From positions 1-64,000 of the forward strand of contig JAJVHU010000009.1 of NCBI GenBank assembly GCA_022072505.1: 64,000 nt of DNA. The letters are read 5' to 3'. The translations under genes and the position numbers were made by a program. The notes below the pieces were generated by a model. The model was not told the DNA's origin. It did no database searches and worked only from the letters and a program-made list of their open reading frames with translations. Each line of letters begins with the position of its first letter. Position 1 is the first letter of the stretch. Shown here in pieces: positions 52,897-61,561 of this stretch. This DNA is from Phycisphaerae bacterium (lineage in GTDB: Bacteria > Planctomycetota > Phycisphaerae > UBA1845).

Positions 52897-54195
52897 ATGA
52901 ATGACGCTTTGAAGGCGACCAGGGTCGGTCCGGGACTCGATCCGGACGCCGCGTTGCGCCTCTACGAGTCCAACGACATACACACCCTCGGAGAACTCGC
53001 CGACGGCGTCCGGCGGCGCCTTCACGGATCCGCCGCCTTCTACAACATCAACCGCCACATCAATTACACCAACTACTGCGTCTTAAGCTGCAAGTTCTGC
53101 TCCTTCTTCCGACCCTACCCCAGGAAACCCGTTCCGGGGGCTTCGCCGCTCCGGGGGGAGTCCGCTTCGCAGAGCGACGAAGCGCGATCCGCCGGGCCTT
53201 GGACGGATGCCCCGGCCGGGTACGAGCTTTCCGTCGCGGAGGTCGTCGACCGCGCCAGGCTCGCCTACGCCGCCGGGGCGACCGAAGTCCACATCGTCGG
53301 CGGGCTGCACCCGAAGCTGCCCTTCGACTACTACCTCGACCTGTGCAGCGGCATCCGCCGCACCTGCCCGCATCTGCACGTCAAAGCCTTCACCGCCATC
53401 GAGATCATCCACTTCACGCGCATCAGCCGCCCGCGGTTGTCGATCGCCGAAGTGTTGACGAAGCTGCGCGAGGCCGGACTGCAATCCCTTCCGGGCGGCG
53501 GCGCCGAAATCTTCGACGACCGCGTGCATCACGAGACGTTCAAGACCAAGGTCGGCGAGGCGGAGTGGTTCGACGTGCATCGCACGGCGCATGAACTCGG
53601 CATCTTCACCAACGCCACGATGCTTTACGGGCACGTCGAAACGCGCGCCGAGCGCATCACCCACCTGATGAAACTCCGGGAGCATCAGGCGCAGAGCCTT
53701 CGCGACCGCCCCGCGCACTTCAATTGCGTCATCCCCCTGTCCTTCATCCCCGAAGGCAGCCGGCTCGCGCATCTGCCCGGACCGACGGGACTGGAAGACC
53801 TGAAAACCCTCGCGATCAGCCGCGTCGTGTGCGACAACATCCCCCACATCAAGGCCTTCTGGATCATGCAGTCGCCGAAGCTCGCCCAGGTCGCGCTCAA
53901 CTGGGGCGTGGACGACATCGACGGCACGGTGGTGTATTACGACATCACGAAGCGCGAAGGCGCGGGATCCACGCATCAGGAACTCACCGTCGACCGCCTC
54001 AAGCGACTCATCGTCGAAGCCGGCTTCACCCCCGTCGAGCGCGACACGCTCTACCGCCGCGTCGTGCGCGACCCCCGGTCGTGGCGCGTCGAGGGCGAAC
54101 CGTGGGAAGTCGCCTGCGACCCGGACGCAGCCGCCTCCGCCGAAAAAACGCCCCCCGCCGAAAGCGGCTTCGTCCCGCTGAGACTCCCCGACTGA
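52897..54195 (+). CDS. mqnE: Aminofutalosine synthase MqnE (radical SAM)
   Basis: 432 residues. Radical SAM enzyme that joins the chorismate-derived enolpyruvyl benzoate to adenosine in the futalosine route to menaquinone. The cluster motif is CVLSCKFC (Cys61, 65, 68) inside HINYTNYCVLSCKFCSFF. Diagnostic stretches are EVHIVGGLHPKLPFDYYLDL, LPGGGAEIFD, TNATMLYGHVETRAERI, LAHLPGPTGLEDLKTL and DDIDGTVVYYDI. An insert of about 30 residues (PVPGASPLRGESASQSDEAR onward, about 75-107) follows the cluster. The frame is open to 52648, but homology begins at ATG 52897. No other mqn gene is in the window. Confidence 0.92.
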   Translation: MNDALKATRVGPGLDPDAALRLYESNDIHTLGELADGVRRRLHGSAAFYNINRHINYTNYCVLSCKFCSFFRPYPRKPVPGASPLRGESASQSDEARSAGPWTDAPAGYELSVAEVVDRARLAYAAGATEVHIVGGLHPKLPFDYYLDLCSGIRRTCPHLHVKAFTAIEIIHFTRISRPRLSIAEVLTKLREAGLQSLPGGGAEIFDDRVHHETFKTKVGEAEWFDVHRTAHELGIFTNATMLYGHVETRAERITHLMKLREHQAQSLRDRPAHFNCVIPLSFIPEGSRLAHLPGPTGLEDLKTLAISRVVCDNIPHIKAFWIMQSPKLAQVALNWGVDDIDGTVVYYDITKREGAGSTHQELTVDRLKRLIVEAGFTPVERDTLYRRVVRDPRSWRVEGEPWEVACDPDAAASAEKTPPAESGFVPLRLPD

Positions 54196-54290
54196 TCGCG
54201 CTGTCGGAGGCGCGCGTTGGTGGCCGGGGGCGTCCGGCTTCGGGTTTGCTTGGCGCCCCTGTGTCTTTGTTCCCTCGTTACCTTTTCTCG

Positions 54291-54497
54291 AACGCTTCCT
54301 TACGGGCGCGGCTCGGTTAAGGACGCGTTCAGGGTGCAATACGACGCTGTTGTAAAACCGTCGGTACAGACGGGAGGAAGAACGCTTCCTTACGGGCGCG
54401 GCTCGGTTGAGGACGCGTTCAGGGTGCAATACGACGCTGTTGTAAAACCGTCGGTGCAGACGGGAGGAAGAACGCTTCCTTACGGGCGCGGCGCGGT
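54291..54497 (+). repeat. 90-bp tandem repeat carrying the AAGAACGCTTCCT element, copies 6-8
   Basis: Two full 90-bp units (54291-54380 and 54381-54470) differ at only a few bases; a third is truncated at 54497. Each begins with the dispersed 30-bp element and continues GACGCGTTCAGGGTGCAATACG and a GTAAAACCGTCGGT-type tail. Frames through it give PYGRGSV peptides, not a gene. Confidence 0.9.
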
Positions 54498-54667
54498 TTT
54501 GAGATCGCGTTCGGGGGGCGATAAAGTCCGACGATCGTCGGCGCGGAAAGCGCCATCACCCCCGAGTACGCCGCGGCGGCGATGCAGAACCCCCGCGCCG
54601 GTCCGATGCGCCTCAGGATTGCGGTCGCGGTCTTGATGGGGGCTCCTTTTTGCGAAGGCGTTGGCAT
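54419..54667 (-). CDS. Doubtful small membrane protein ORF
   Basis: 82 codons with one hydrophobic helix (GFCIAAAAYSGVMALSAPTI). AAAAAGGAG lies inside the frame, a few bases before an ATC codon, not before an ATG. The C-terminal third is translated from the 90-bp repeat. It may be a small gene whose end was overwritten by the repeat, or chance. The surrounding 54498-54810 holds nothing else except a GCGGCATGACCGA triplication at about 54717-54762. Confidence 0.25.
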   Translation of the reverse strand: MPTPSQKGAPIKTATAILRRIGPARGFCIAAAAYSGVMALSAPTIVGLYRPPNAISKPRRARKEAFFLPSAPTVLQQRRIAP

Positions 54668-54810
54668 CCTTCGCGGGTTGTAACGCCGCGGCGGAGATTC
54701 TCAAAGCTGCGGAAAGCGGCATGACCGAGCGGCGGCATGACCGAGCGGCGGCATGACCGAGCGGCGGCCTGGCGCAAGCCGGCGCCGGACCGGGCTTGTG
54801 CAGGGGTTCC

Positions 54811-56493
54811 TCATCGTGCCGCGCCGTGCGTCTTCTCGCTGTCGGCGGCTTCCGGGCGATCGATCGGGAGAACGATGTGGAACGTCGCGCCGCCGTCGGG
54901 GGCGCTTTCGACCTCGATGCGCCCGTGGTGCTCGACGACCGCCTGCCGGGCGACGGCAAGCCCCAGCCCCGTGCCGGCCTGTCCCTTCGTGGACATGAAA
55001 GGCTCGAAAATCCGCTGCTGGTCCTCTGCGGGGATGCCCGGTCCGTTGTCGCAGATCGAGATCCGCGCCTCGCCTTGCGCCTCGTCGTATTCGGTGCGCA
55101 GCGTGACGCACCCCATCCCGGGCTGCACGGCGTCGATCGCGTTGAGAAGGAGGTTCTGCACGGCCTGTCCCAGTCCGTAAGGATCGAGCGGGATCGCGGG
55201 CATCTCGGCGAACTCGGTGAGGATCATGACGTTCTTGTCCGCGACGCGGTCCGCCGCGCTGCTCAGCGCCTCCTCGACCAGCGCCGAAAGCTGCACCAAC
55301 TGGACCTTCGGCTGACGCTGGCGGCTGAACGAGAGCATGTTCGTCGCCAGCACGACCGCCCGCTCCATCCCGCGGCGCACGATGCGCCAACCGGAGCGGA
55401 TCAGCTCGAGTTTGCCCTGCTTGAGGCCCAGTTCCACGACGTCCGCGCCGCTGCGAAGCCCCTGAAGGATGTTGCGGATCTCGTGCGACAGGCGGGCCAC
55501 CGTTTGCCCGGTGGCGACGAGCCGCTCCTGCCTCATGCGCGTCTCGAGCAGGCGGGCGTTCTCCATCGCCAGCCCGATCATGCGACCCACCGCCGTCGCC
55601 AGGCGAAGTTGCTCCGGCGTGTACGCATGATGCGCCATCGACGTGTCCAGGTGAATGACCCCCACGACCTCGTCCTGAAGCATGATCGGGACGCAGAGGA
55701 CGCTGCGCAGCCCGAGCTGGTGGATGCTGTCGTGCTTGCTTTGCTCGGTGAAGCGGCGGTCGGTCATCGCGTCGGCGCACAGCACGCCGGAACCGGTCTG
55801 GATCACGTACTGGATGATCGTCCGCGACGTGTGAATCCGCGGTTTCTTGCTGCGGCGCTTCGTACGATAGCGGACCAGCTGCGGAGAAAGATCGCCGGTG
55901 CGCCGGTCGAGACCGAGGACGACCAGCCGGTCCACGACCAGGTGGTCGAAAAGGATGTCCGCGACGCGATCCAGAAAGTCCTCGACGCGCGGGACGGTTC
56001 CGATGACCTCCGCGATGCGGTAGATGATGTTCCACGCCGCGACCTGCTCGACGGTCTCCGGCGCCTGAAGAATGACGCTTTCCTCGGAGGAGGCCAGCGA
56101 CGAGAGGATCGCGGCGTCGCCCGGTTCGCTGGCGACGTTGAGGTCCACCAGATCGCGGATGCGCTGCTCGCCGCTGGCGCGTCCGACCGCGTCCTGGCTG
56201 CTGAACACGAGGATCGTCGCCCCGACCTTGACCTGATCGCCGTGCTGGAGGCGCGACGGCTCGAAGACGCGGTGGCCGTTGTGAAACGTGCCGTTCGAGC
56301 TGTTCAGGTCGCGGATCGTCCAAGCGCCGTTCTCGCGGCGGATCTCGGCGTGGCGGCGCGAGATGCTGTCGTCCGTGAGACGCAGGCGCTCGGCGAACCG
56401 CCCGATGAGCGTCTCGTCGTCCGTCAGCTCGAAGACCAGACCCTTGTCCGGTCCACGCATCACAAAAAGCGTCGCCACGTCCCGCGTCTCCAA
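54811..56493 (-). CDS. FHA-GAF sensor histidine kinase
   Basis: 560 residues, no membrane helix, so cytoplasmic. An FHA domain at about 8-100 (LIGRFAERLRLTDDSISRRH, NSSNGTFHNGHRV) would bind phosphothreonine. A GAF domain spans about 160-320 (LGLRSVLCVPIMLQDEVVGV). The dimerisation helix carries the phospho-acceptor His337 (ARLSHEIRNILQGL). The ATPase domain follows with N box QNLLLNAIDAV, G1 DNGPGIPAED, F box IFEPFMSTK and G2 GTGLGLAVARQ. All catalytic motifs are intact. No response regulator gene adjoins it, so it is an orphan kinase. Confidence 0.9.
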   Translation of the reverse strand: METRDVATLFVMRGPDKGLVFELTDDETLIGRFAERLRLTDDSISRRHAEIRRENGAWTIRDLNSSNGTFHNGHRVFEPSRLQHGDQVKVGATILVFSSQDAVGRASGEQRIRDLVDLNVASEPGDAAILSSLASSEESVILQAPETVEQVAAWNIIYRIAEVIGTVPRVEDFLDRVADILFDHLVVDRLVVLGLDRRTGDLSPQLVRYRTKRRSKKPRIHTSRTIIQYVIQTGSGVLCADAMTDRRFTEQSKHDSIHQLGLRSVLCVPIMLQDEVVGVIHLDTSMAHHAYTPEQLRLATAVGRMIGLAMENARLLETRMRQERLVATGQTVARLSHEIRNILQGLRSGADVVELGLKQGKLELIRSGWRIVRRGMERAVVLATNMLSFSRQRQPKVQLVQLSALVEEALSSAADRVADKNVMILTEFAEMPAIPLDPYGLGQAVQNLLLNAIDAVQPGMGCVTLRTEYDEAQGEARISICDNGPGIPAEDQQRIFEPFMSTKGQAGTGLGLAVARQAVVEHHGRIEVESAPDGGATFHIVLPIDRPEAADSEKTHGAAR

Positions 56494-56942
56494 CCGCGCC
56501 GGGAGGCCTCATCGGACCGCGGTCCTCCGGTCCACCCCGGAGCCGACGCCTCTGACCCGCCCCCTGCGACGCAGAGCATCGCCGCTCAAGACATATTCGC
56601 AACCGGGTTGCGACTCGCCGCACGAGCAGACGGCTAACGAAATCCGCCCTTATTACCCGGGGACCGACGTTCCCACGCTCATAAAACGGACAACCCCCCG
56701 TGCCTTGACGGATCCTACACCCTGCCGGGGGTCTCCGGTGACGGCGAAGGAAACCACCCCCGCGGCTAACTGACGGTCCGAGTTCATTCCGAGGGGCAAC
56801 CCGATCGCCTCAAGCGACTGCCTCCAAGGCCGGATTGCGGGCCGACAGGCCCGCCGGGTAGGATGATAGCGCCGGATCGGCAATCCGCGACCCCGTGTCA
56901 GGGCCGCGGCCGGCCCGGCGGATATGCCTATGAGGGTTGTCG
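56494..56942. other. Intergenic region upstream of glutathione peroxidase
   Basis: 449 bp between divergent genes. I see no gene, convincing hairpin or RNA. GAGGG at 56932-56936 serves as ribosome binding site for the peroxidase. Confidence 0.45.
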
Positions 56943-57587
56943 ATGAAATCCGTATTGAACGGAACGCTGACTGCGTTGACTCTTGCCGCTTTCGCCTTCG
57001 CCCAGAACGAACCCGCCGCCAAAACGTCGTCCGCTGACGCCGCCGACAAGCCGCTGACGTCGGTGCTGGACGCGGTCGTTAAGGACATTGACGGGAAGGA
57101 GGTTCCTCTGCGCGGTTTCGAGGGCGAGGTTCTGCTGATCGTGAATGTCGCGACCAGGTGCGGACTGACCGCGCAGAACTACGCCGAATTCGAGCCGCTC
57201 CATCAGAAATACAAGGATCGCGGGTTCCGCATCCTCGCCTTCCCCTGCAACGACTTCGGCGGGCAGGAGCCCGGCACAAGCGAGGAGATCAAGTCCTTCT
57301 GCCGCTCGACGCACCACGGAACATATGAGCTTTTTGATAAGGTAAGCGTCAAGGGCGAGGCCGCGTGCCCGCTTTACAAGTATTTGACGACGCATCCGGA
57401 TGAGAAGATCCGCGGCGACGTGCGCTGGAATTTCCAGAAATACCTGGTCGCGCGCGACGGGACGGTGCTGGAGAAGTTTGACCCGCGCACCGCGCCGAAC
57501 GACGCGAAACTCGGCGAGGCGATCGAAAAGGCGCTGACTGCGCCGCGCCCTGAAAAGAAGAAAGAACCGGCGTCGAAGTCCGGGTGA
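56943..57587 (+). CDS. Exported glutathione peroxidase family protein (Cys type)
   Basis: 214 residues. A signal peptide (about 1-21, ending AFAQ) indicates export. The GPx fold follows: peroxidatic Cys73 in NVATRCGLT (Cys, not selenocysteine), FPCNDFGGQEPG with the conserved Gln and a likely resolving Cys, and RWNFQKYLV with the active-site Trp and Asn. Such enzymes reduce peroxides, usually with thioredoxin. ATG 56943 follows TATGAGGG; the TTG two codons upstream is an alternative. It may draw on an envelope thioredoxin such as the TlpA-like protein at 8.7 kb, but that is speculation. Confidence 0.88.
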   Translation: MKSVLNGTLTALTLAAFAFAQNEPAAKTSSADAADKPLTSVLDAVVKDIDGKEVPLRGFEGEVLLIVNVATRCGLTAQNYAEFEPLHQKYKDRGFRILAFPCNDFGGQEPGTSEEIKSFCRSTHHGTYELFDKVSVKGEAACPLYKYLTTHPDEKIRGDVRWNFQKYLVARDGTVLEKFDPRTAPNDAKLGEAIEKALTAPRPEKKKEPASKSG

Positions 57588-57682
57588 TCCCCGCGACGCC
57601 GCCGCGCCCGTCCGGCAGGATGTCGGTCGTGCCGCCCGCCGTGATGAACGCGACGGGAATCCTTTGCAAAGGACAGCCGAAC

Positions 57683-58369
57683 ATGGTGCAGGGACATTTC
57701 TGGTCTCGCGTGACGAACCGGCTCCGGGGGCATCGCAGCGGAGCGCCGGTGGAGTGGACTTCGGACCCGACTTCGGGAACGCCGAATGACGACGCGTCGT
57801 CCGACGCCCGAGGCGACGGTGCAACCCTGATCGCGGGCAAGTCCGCCGCGATCCGCTCGCTCGACGGTCTGCACCGGACGCAGGAGAAGGTGGTCAGCCT
57901 GATCGAGTCGATTCAGACCCACCTCGTCGCGCAGCAGGACCGGACCGCACGGATGGCGGAAGCCCTGGACCGCCTGGCCGACAGCGTCTCGCAGCTTCCG
58001 CGAGCGTCTTCGGCGCAGGCGGAGGCGATCACCGCGCTCGCCGGACAGCTTGAGAGCACCGCGGTGCGCACCCGGCGGCTGGACAATCACCTCGCCCAGC
58101 TTCCCGAACTGGTCGAGCAGCAGCGGCGCACGGACGCGCGGATCGCGGACGCTCTGGGCGACCTGAGAGGATCGATCGAGAGCCTCACGCGCGTGGAGAC
58201 GGCGTCGGCGACGATGGCGGAGCAGCTTTGCCGGGCGGCGGGCGAGCGGGAGGAGCGCATCCTGCGGGTCTTCGCGGATCACACGCGGCGGCTGACGCGC
58301 GTGCTGTCCGGGGCGATCGCGCTGGCCGTGTTGTCGGCGGTGCTGGGGCTGGTGGCGGTGCTGACGTAA
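57683..58369 (+). CDS. Coiled-coil protein with C-terminal membrane anchor
   Basis: 228 residues from ATG 57683 (AAAGGA upstream). The frame opens with a GTG at 57584 that overlaps the peroxidase stop, so a start coupled to that gene is possible. Residues about 60-200 are heptad-like helix (LIESIQTHLVAQQDRTARMA, LDRLADSVSQLP, ALAGQLESTAVRTRRL), and the last 22 residues are a hydrophobic tail anchor. No family recognised. Confidence 0.65.
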   Translation: MVQGHFWSRVTNRLRGHRSGAPVEWTSDPTSGTPNDDASSDARGDGATLIAGKSAAIRSLDGLHRTQEKVVSLIESIQTHLVAQQDRTARMAEALDRLADSVSQLPRASSAQAEAITALAGQLESTAVRTRRLDNHLAQLPELVEQQRRTDARIADALGDLRGSIESLTRVETASATMAEQLCRAAGEREERILRVFADHTRRLTRVLSGAIALAVLSAVLGLVAVLT

Positions 58370-58596
58370 GACCTGGCTCGAAACCGATGACCTTTTTTTT
58401 GCCGTCCGCCGCTTGTGCCTTGTCAGTTGAAAGCGGGTCAGGAGCCGCAACGCCCGTATTGGGATCGGTACATATCGTGCTTGTGAGTTTCTGTCCCCAA
58501 TAAGCGCCGTCATGCGACCGGGCGCGGGCGGCGGCGCCTGGCACACTGAGTGCGGTGTGCCGGTGGCGATCGGGGTAGGCCCGGAAGGAGACCGAC

Positions 58597-59736
58597 ATGA
58601 CCGCGCCGCAACTTCCGCCGCCCGCCGAAGCGATGCAGAACCTGCTCAACGGGACGACGCAGTTCCTCGCGTCCGACCTGCACCTGAAGGTGCATTATGC
58701 GCCTTATTACCGCATCGGCGGACTGCTGCGCAAGGTGGCCTCCGTCGCGCCGATCGACTCCAACGACTACATGGAGGCGATGCTCAAGTCGATCATCCCG
58801 ACGCACAAGCTCCACGACTACGAGACGAACGGGTCGATCGACTTCTCCTACCGCGGCGCGACGGGCGACCGCTACCGCTGCAACGTCTACCGCTCGATGG
58901 GTGAGATGCACGCCGCCATCCGCCGCGTGCAGAACAAGATCCCCACCTACGCGGAGCTGAACCTCGCCCCCATCTACGAAAAACTCATCCACGAGACGCG
59001 CGAGGGCCTCATCTGCGTCACCGGCGTCACCGGCAGCGGCAAGAGCAGCACGCTCGCCGCGATGATCGACCACCTCAACCACATCGAGGCGATGCACGTC
59101 ATCACCGTTGAAGACCCGATCGAATACTCGTTCACGCCGAAAAAGTGCATCATCTCCCAGCGCGAGATCGGCCTGGACGTGCCCAGCTTTCCCATCGCCC
59201 TCCGGGCCATCGTCCGCGAAGACCCGGACACCATCTTCATCGGCGAGATGCGCGACCGCGAGACGCTGACCGCCGCGCTGCAGGCCGCCGAGACCGGTCA
59301 CCTCGTCTTCGGCACGCTCCACGTCGGCGACGTCGTCCAGTCCTTCAACCGCATCCTCGAGTTCTTCCCCCGCAACGAGCACGCCTTCATCCGCTCCAGC
59401 ATGGCCAACAGTCTCCGCGCCATCCTCTGCCAGCGCCTCGTCCCCGGCATCGAGCAGGGCAAGGTCTACCCCGCGTCGGAAGTGCTCATCAACACGCCCG
59501 TGGTCAAGGATAAGATCCGTAACGAGGAGGACGAAGACCTCCCCGCGGTCATCGCCCAGAGCGAGCACGAAGGCATGCTTTCCTTCACGCAGTCGCTCGT
59601 CCAACTGATCGAGAAGGAGCGCATCCACTACGACACGGCGATGGAATACGCCCCCAGCCGCGAGGCGCTGCAAAGCGCCATGAAAGGCATCAAGGCGTCG
59701 GCGCAAAGCCTGGTCAGCCGCATCCGGACGAAATAA
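58597..59736 (+). CDS. pilT: PilT-type retraction ATPase
   Basis: 379 residues. Hexameric type IV pilus ATPase. Walker A GVTGSGKSST (about 143-152), Asp box VITVEDPIEY, Walker B DTIFIGEMRD and His box GHLVFGTLHVG are all intact. The N-terminal PAS-like part (SDLHLKVHYAPYYRIGGLL) and the C-terminal AIRS-like position fit PilT more than PilB; the exact AIRS motif is not obvious. ATG 58597 has GGAAGGAG upstream. With the prepilin-like protein (49.4 kb) and secretin (11.0 kb) it suggests pilus or type II machinery, though the genes are scattered. Confidence 0.88.
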   Translation: MTAPQLPPPAEAMQNLLNGTTQFLASDLHLKVHYAPYYRIGGLLRKVASVAPIDSNDYMEAMLKSIIPTHKLHDYETNGSIDFSYRGATGDRYRCNVYRSMGEMHAAIRRVQNKIPTYAELNLAPIYEKLIHETREGLICVTGVTGSGKSSTLAAMIDHLNHIEAMHVITVEDPIEYSFTPKKCIISQREIGLDVPSFPIALRAIVREDPDTIFIGEMRDRETLTAALQAAETGHLVFGTLHVGDVVQSFNRILEFFPRNEHAFIRSSMANSLRAILCQRLVPGIEQGKVYPASEVLINTPVVKDKIRNEEDEDLPAVIAQSEHEGMLSFTQSLVQLIEKERIHYDTAMEYAPSREALQSAMKGIKASAQSLVSRIRTK

Positions 59737-59823
59737 CGAAGCCGCCGACACCGCCTTCGGGGAAGGCTCGTTCCTTCGCGCCAATCCGGGGTTCCGCTCG
59801 TCCGCGGCTCGCTGGGGCTGGTT

Positions 59824-61356
59824 CTACGGTTCGGGGTCGTTCTCGTCCTCGTCGGGGGAGGGTTCGGTGTATCCGAGCGCCTGAAGCAGGGCGCGATCCT
59901 GCTTCGAGATGTCCTGCGGGGCGGCGACGCGGACTTGGCGATGATCCTCCCGCCAGCGGTCGATCAGGCGCGACATGCGCCCGGCGACCTCGGGGCGCTG
60001 GTCGGACACGTTGCGCGTCTCGCCGGGGTCGGCGGAAAGATCGTACAACTCCCGGCTCGGCGTCTCCTTCGCGGCTTCGGAGAACTTCCAGGTTCCGACG
60101 CGCAATCCGAACTTCTGCCCGCGCACCTCAACGCCGCTTCCGAAGGTCGCGCCGTCGAGTTCGCGCAGAGGGATCGGCGCGATCAACCCGTCTTCGTCGT
60201 AAAGGCGGCGCTGGAAGAAGAGCGGTCGCTCGGGCATGACGACCGGAGGCGAGGTCCAAAGCGGCGCGAGGTTCAATCCGACGTGCGGACCGTCGAACGG
60301 CGGGAGGCGCAGGCGGGCGAGGATCGTCGGCGCCAGGTCATGCAGCCCGACCGGGGACGCGAGGCGCATGCCCGCCGGCAGCACGCCCTTCCAGCGCAGG
60401 ATCAGCGGTACGCGCACGGATTCCTCATAAATCTGCGTGCCGTGTCCGCGCCAGCCGTGTTCGGTGAACGACTCGCCGTGGTCCGCGGTGGCGATGATCC
60501 ACGCGCCTTCGCGCAGGGCCTTGTCCTCGAACGCCTGAAGAAGGCGGGCGAAGTGGCGGTCGGCGAAGGCGATCTCGGTGTCGTATCGGGCGACGGCTTC
60601 ATCGAGGGACTTCGGCGGGGCGGAGGCGATGTTGAAGGGATCGCCGAACGAAGACGGCGGAGAATACGGTTCGTGCGGGTCCATGTAATGCACCCAGAGG
60701 AAGACGGGAACGCGGCGCGCCGGCCGCACTTCGTTGAGCCACGCGATCGCCCGGTCGGTCACGGCGTCGGCGCGGCGGTCCACCTTGCGTCCGGGCACGT
60801 CCACGCCCTCCCACGCCTCGGTCTCCTGCTGCGTGGACTCCGAGGAGGAGAAGTCGTCGTCATACAGGTCGAAGCCCTGGGCGAGGCCGAACTTGTGATA
60901 CAACACGAACGAGCTGACGAACGCGCCGGTCGTGTACCCCTCGGCGGCGAGGCGCTCGGCGAGCGTCACCGCGGACTCGGGCAGCGTGAAGCCGTTGCGC
61001 AGCACGCCGTGACCGGCGGGATACAGTCCGGTCATGATCGAGGCGTGCGACGGCGCGGTGGTGGACATCGGGGCGTAGGCGGTTTCGAAGAGGACGCCGT
61101 CGCGGGCGAGGGCGTCGAGGGCGGGCGTCGTGTTCCGCGCGTAGCCGTATGCGGAGGTGTGATCGGCGCGGAGGGTGTCGAAGGTCACCAGAAGGATGTC
61201 GGGGCGGGGTTTCACGCGATCGCCGAGTTTCGAGACGTCCGGGAAGAAAAGCACGGCGCCGACGAGAGGCACGGCGAGCAGACCCGCCGCCAGCGCCAGG
61301 CGCTTTCCGACGGAATGCCGGGGTTCGGACGAAGAGGAGACGTTTTCGGCGTTCAT
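59824..61356 (-). CDS. Sulfatase-fold membrane-anchored hydrolase with Thr nucleophile
   Basis: 510 residues. One N-terminal membrane helix (about 18-38) anchors a periplasmic alkaline-phosphatase-superfamily domain. DILLVTFDTLRADHTSAYGY and TADHGES carry metal ligands. The position of the formylglycine Cys/Ser of true sulfatases (C/S-x-P-S-R) reads T-A-P-S-H (Thr100). Thr nucleophiles occur in phosphoglycerol and phosphoethanolamine transferases of this superfamily, so a phosphotransferase or phosphodiesterase is plausible. Annotation as a sulfatase would come from fold only. The start ATG 61356 lacks a strong ribosome binding site. Confidence 0.75.
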   Translation of the reverse strand: MNAENVSSSSEPRHSVGKRLALAAGLLAVPLVGAVLFFPDVSKLGDRVKPRPDILLVTFDTLRADHTSAYGYARNTTPALDALARDGVLFETAYAPMSTTAPSHASIMTGLYPAGHGVLRNGFTLPESAVTLAERLAAEGYTTGAFVSSFVLYHKFGLAQGFDLYDDDFSSSESTQQETEAWEGVDVPGRKVDRRADAVTDRAIAWLNEVRPARRVPVFLWVHYMDPHEPYSPPSSFGDPFNIASAPPKSLDEAVARYDTEIAFADRHFARLLQAFEDKALREGAWIIATADHGESFTEHGWRGHGTQIYEESVRVPLILRWKGVLPAGMRLASPVGLHDLAPTILARLRLPPFDGPHVGLNLAPLWTSPPVVMPERPLFFQRRLYDEDGLIAPIPLRELDGATFGSGVEVRGQKFGLRVGTWKFSEAAKETPSRELYDLSADPGETRNVSDQRPEVAGRMSRLIDRWREDHRQVRVAAPQDISKQDRALLQALGYTEPSPDEDENDPEP

Positions 61357-61561
61357 GCGGGGATTGTAACGCGCTCGGCGCGGGATCGCGCGAGGCGGAC
61401 CGGAGAGAGGCGCCGCGGATCGCCGCCGTGCGACGGTCCGTGTGCGGATTTGTCGGCTCCGGCCGCGACGTTGACCCTGCCGCGCGCGAGGATTACAACG
61501 ATCATCTTCGCATCGGCGCTTTGAAGCGCGCCAGGTCGGGCGACTCGCAGGGAGTAACGCA

